Shown one piece after another: positions 61,898 through 64,000 of a stretch of 64,000 bases of DNA. The position numbers and the translations under genes were made by a program. The notes under the pieces are model-generated. The model saw only the letters and a list, made by a program, of their open reading frames with translations. It made no database searches and was not told the DNA's origin. Position 1 is the first letter of the stretch; each line of letters begins with the position of its first letter. Source of the stretch: JAAYCI01 sp964370195 (GTDB lineage Bacteria > Bacillota > Clostridia > Oscillospirales > Ruminococcaceae); assembly GCA_964370195.1 (NCBI GenBank), contig CAYJIH010000001.1, forward strand, positions 62,001 through 126,000. Reading direction: 5' to 3'.

Positions 61898-63241
61898 CTA
61901 TTTAAGGTACTCGGTTAAATCTACCTCTGGATATGTTACGCGTTCAATGCCTTTGCTTTCTTCACTTAAGGTGGCATCAATGCCCATTTTTGTTTGCACA
62001 CCACGGTTGTCCGAGCAGGGGTCAAGCTCGTGGCCTTGTGCGCCGGGAACATAGAAAATATCTTGTGCAGGCACCACGCGGTTTGATAAGGCCCACATGA
62101 TATCGGAAGCGTTGTAAATATCCACGTCTTCGTCTACGATGATTACATTTTTTATGTTTACATAGCTCATCATGGCGGCCAAGGCAACGTTTTTGGGCTC
62201 GCCCGGGTTTTTTTTGCGCAACTGGATTACTGCTAAAAATCCACTGCCATACGGTGGGATGTGCACATCAAGTACACCGCTGCTTACATGGGTGCAGAAT
62301 TTTTTCAAAAGCGGCTCACGCGGCAATACATTGCCAAGGTTGATGTGTTCGAAGGAGGCGCCGTTGATGGTTTGATAGATGGCGTTGTTGCGGTGTGTGA
62401 TGGCGGTTACCTCGAAAATAGGGCTGGGCCATGGATCGCTGTAGTGGCCGGTAAATTCGCCCAAAGGGCCTTCCTCTTCGCGTTTTGTTGGTAAAATGCG
62501 GCCTTCAATAACGAATTCGGCCGTGGCAGGCACGTACAAATCGTTTGTAACACACTTTACAACATCAATAGATTTGCCACGAATGGCGCCGGAAACCTCT
62601 ACCTCGTTGCCGCCGAAACGCAAGCCGGCTGCAATGTAGTGCACAGGGTCACAGCCGCAAACCACCGAAATGGGCAGGGCTTTTCCTTCGTTTTCTGCCT
62701 CGTCATAAAAATCTTTTAAGTGGCGCCACTCGTTAATCATAATGCCGGTTTTGTTCTTTTCTTTCACATGCATGCGCTGAAATGAAAGGTTTTGCGAGCC
62801 ACCGTGCAGGCCACGGCTTACAATGAGACCACCGGTGATGAAAGGCCCGCCGTCTTTTGGCGCATGTTGAGGAATGGGCACTTTGCCAAGGTCGATGTCA
62901 TCGCCCGTAAGCACATTTTCTTGGCAGGGGGCGTTTTCAACCACCGTGGGGGGGATGGGCTTTTCCATGCATTCGCCAAGGAAATCATTCATTTCCGGTT
63001 TTGGCACGCCCAGTGCCAGCGAGATGCGATCCATAGAGGACAAAACACCGCCGGCAACTTTGAATTTGCGGTCTTTCACGTCGTTAAATAAAGCGGCGCC
63101 CATATTTTTACGATCAAGGGTGGCAATTACGCGTCCAATTTCGTACTGCCAATCCACCTGTTTTTCAATTGTTTCCAGTTCGCCGTTCTCTTTTAAAATA
63201 TCCAAAAAACTGCGTAGATCATAAATGTTTGCTTGTTGCAT
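61898..63241 (-). CDS. UbiD-family prFMN-dependent decarboxylase
   Basis: 447 residues, shorter than E. coli UbiD (497). INEWRHL, FGGNEVEVSGAIRGK and GPLGEFTGHYSDP fit the family, including the acidic residue of the Glu-Arg-Glu active-site region. It reversibly decarboxylates an aromatic or alpha,beta-unsaturated acid. AGAAAGGG precedes the ATG. It is first in the operon from a promoter at 63341-63370. The substrate is not predictable from family alone. Confidence 0.93.
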   Translation of the reverse strand: MQQANIYDLRSFLDILKENGELETIEKQVDWQYEIGRVIATLDRKNMGAALFNDVKDRKFKVAGGVLSSMDRISLALGVPKPEMNDFLGECMEKPIPPTVVENAPCQENVLTGDDIDLGKVPIPQHAPKDGGPFITGGLIVSRGLHGGSQNLSFQRMHVKEKNKTGIMINEWRHLKDFYDEAENEGKALPISVVCGCDPVHYIAAGLRFGGNEVEVSGAIRGKSIDVVKCVTNDLYVPATAEFVIEGRILPTKREEEGPLGEFTGHYSDPWPSPIFEVTAITHRNNAIYQTINGASFEHINLGNVLPREPLLKKFCTHVSSGVLDVHIPPYGSGFLAVIQLRKKNPGEPKNVALAAMMSYVNIKNVIIVDEDVDIYNASDIMWALSNRVVPAQDIFYVPGAQGHELDPCSDNRGVQTKMGIDATLSEESKGIERVTYPEVDLTEYLK

Positions 63242-63340
63242 ATTTACAACCCTTTCTTTTTATGGCAAAGGCATCATGGAAGAGAGGACGCTTTGCATCT
63301 TTTATTTTTGTTGAAAGTGAATTAAGTGATTTCTTACGTT

Positions 63341-63370
63341 AGTATAACAGAGTGGAAGAACATAGGTCAA
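63341..63370 (-). promoter_or_regulatory. Promoter of the ubiD operon
   Basis: Minus strand: -35 TTGACC (63370-63365), 18-base spacer, -10 TATACT (63346-63341), giving a leader of about 90 bases. Confidence 0.72.
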
Positions 63371-63545
63371 CAAGTTTTTCATAAAAAAATAAATTTCATG
63401 AAAAACTTTTTCCTCAAATAAAACATGTGTGTACGTAATAAATTGTTTTATATGGCGAAGTGCACAAAAATAATCGTGAAAATGACGAGAGATATTGAGA
63501 AAGAGATGGATAGGAAGAATGCAGCCAAAGTTGTACACGAATTAC
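63371..63545. other. Intergenic region between divergent promoters
   Basis: AT-rich; no gene, repeat or RNA seen between the ubiD promoter and the promoter of the gene at 63626. Confidence 0.5.
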
Positions 63546-63574
63546 TTGTAAAACAAAAGAAAATACTATATTAT
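63546..63574 (+). promoter_or_regulatory. Promoter of the BadF-like gene
   Basis: -35 TTGTAA (63546-63551), 17-base spacer, -10 TATTAT (63569-63574). Confidence 0.65.
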
Positions 63575-63625
63575 TAGGTATACTATTGATTTATAAGGAC
63601 AGCAATAACGTGATAAGGGTGGGCC

Positions 63626-64000
63626 ATGGATTACATTTTGGGCGTTGAAAGCGCTGCAGACAACACCAACGTAAACGTTGCTACGCTTCAGGGAGCGGTG
63701 ATGTTCCGTTTTACAGTGGGCACCATCAGCTTGATTTTTGCAAACGAGGAAGAAGTGCGCCAAAATTTGGCAGAGGTGTTTTTGACAGCGCAAATGGCGG
63801 GGTATCCCGTTCGAAACTGCCGCCAAGTGTGTTTGGGTGTGGCGGGTTTGCAGCCAACACGTGCGGTGCCACAACTTGAGACAACATTGCGCGGGGTAAT
63901 GTATCACTGTGGGTATCGTGGAGATGCTTATCTTGTGTCGGACGAGCAAATTGCCTTGATGGGTGCCGTGGGGCGTGAAGAAGGCATGATTTTGGTGGCG
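63626..64000 (+). CDS. BadF/BadG/BcrA/BcrD-type ATPase family protein (partial)
   Basis: First 125 codons; the gene runs past the window end. VCLGVAGLQP and VSDEQIALMGA match the ASKHA ATPase fold of the BadF/BcrA family (which also includes N-acetylglucosamine kinases). The N-terminal phosphate loop, normally GIDGGGTKT, reads GVESAADNT here, so ATP binding is doubtful. AAGGGTGGG is 4 bases before the ATG. Divergent from the ubiD operon. A kinase, a dehydratase activator or a degenerate regulator are all possible. Confidence 0.7.
   Translation, partial: MDYILGVESAADNTNVNVATLQGAVMFRFTVGTISLIFANEEEVRQNLAEVFLTAQMAGYPVRNCRQVCLGVAGLQPTRAVPQLETTLRGVMYHCGYRGDAYLVSDEQIALMGAVGREEGMILVA

Noticed and set aside
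63302..63538. 78-codon minus-strand frame upstream of ubiD
   Set aside because: It spans the ubiD promoter and an AT-rich intergenic region; no ribosome site.
1..64000. CRISPR array, insertion sequence, prophage or rRNA
   Set aside because: No regularly spaced repeats, transposase or phage genes, or rRNA sequence seen anywhere in the window.

Overview
The window reads as a chromosomal stretch of a Gram-positive, spore-former-type anaerobe of class Clostridia (Firmicutes). The evidence is strong AGGAGG-type ribosome sites, frequent TTG/GTG starts, sigma-A promoters with 17-18 bp spacers, a clostridial CD1247-family zinc-ribbon protein, a YqeG phosphatase, an HPr-like protein of the clostridial type, a THF riboswitch in front of folT, and FchA/FolD one-carbon genes. 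I infer an Oscillospirales-like gut relative, but the sequence alone does not fix genus or species. There is no insertion sequence, prophage, CRISPR array or rRNA. Almost everything is densely packed core or semi-core genes.

Layout. 1-4.9 kb: an N-acetyl sugar amidotransferase, a membrane protein of unknown function, SppA and HflX. 5.1-7.5 kb (minus): a short FliD-like protein with an SPFH/NfeD membrane pair. 8-11.3 kb: rpsU, yqeG, an M24 aminopeptidase, efp and a CD1247 protein. 11.3-14.7 kb: a GDPD phosphodiesterase and a two-component system. 14.8-21.7 kb: pdxK-like, trmL, degV, ddl, murI, ywiB-like, argS and a zincin. 21.9-27.4 kb: a PucR/CdaR-type regulator, then ftsE-ftsX, an M23 murein hydrolase and an S41 protein that has lost its catalytic residues. 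27.4-31.2 kb: a GT2 glycosyltransferase with rfbA-rfbD-rfbB. 31.2-34.7 kb: proB-proA and two acidic membrane proteins. 34.8-42 kb: yjbQ, a cold-shock gene, rsmA, an HPr-like gene, a second M23 protein, asnS, mutY and small unknowns. 42-49.3 kb: a duplicated hairpin, citrate synthase, riboswitch-folT, a HAD phosphatase, exoA, a tyrosine-phosphatase-like gene, nnrD and an HD-domain gene. 49.5-54.1 kb: an S9 peptidase, a C39-like pseudo-peptidase, a second yjbQ and an iron-sulfur flavoprotein. 54.3-57.6 kb: a CAT-anticodon tRNA and fchA-folD-folC. 57.7-63.2 kb: an XRE membrane regulator, then a minus-strand ubiD-ubiX-ADH-ALDH operon. At the right edge a BadF/BcrA-type ATPase begins and runs out of the window.

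Three themes tie the genes together. (1) Cell envelope: Ddl, MurI, FtsEX with a hydrolase, a second M23 protein, dTDP-rhamnose synthesis and SppA. (2) Folate and one-carbon metabolism: a folate transporter under a THF riboswitch, FchA, FolD and FolC. FolD has lost its cyclohydrolase residues, and its neighbour FchA can supply that activity. (3) Proteins with missing active-site residues: the S41 protein (Ser and Lys replaced), a C39-like protein (Cys replaced), the HPr-like protein (no active His), one YjbQ (His to Asn) and the terminal BadF-like ATPase (degenerate phosphate loop).

The best candidates for something undescribed are the pseudo-S41 protein in the FtsEX operon and the ubiD-ubiX-ADH-ALDH operon of unknown substrate. 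Smaller leads are the nested-start membrane gene, the small gene behind a sigma-28-like promoter, and the duplicated hairpin at 42.1-42.3 kb.
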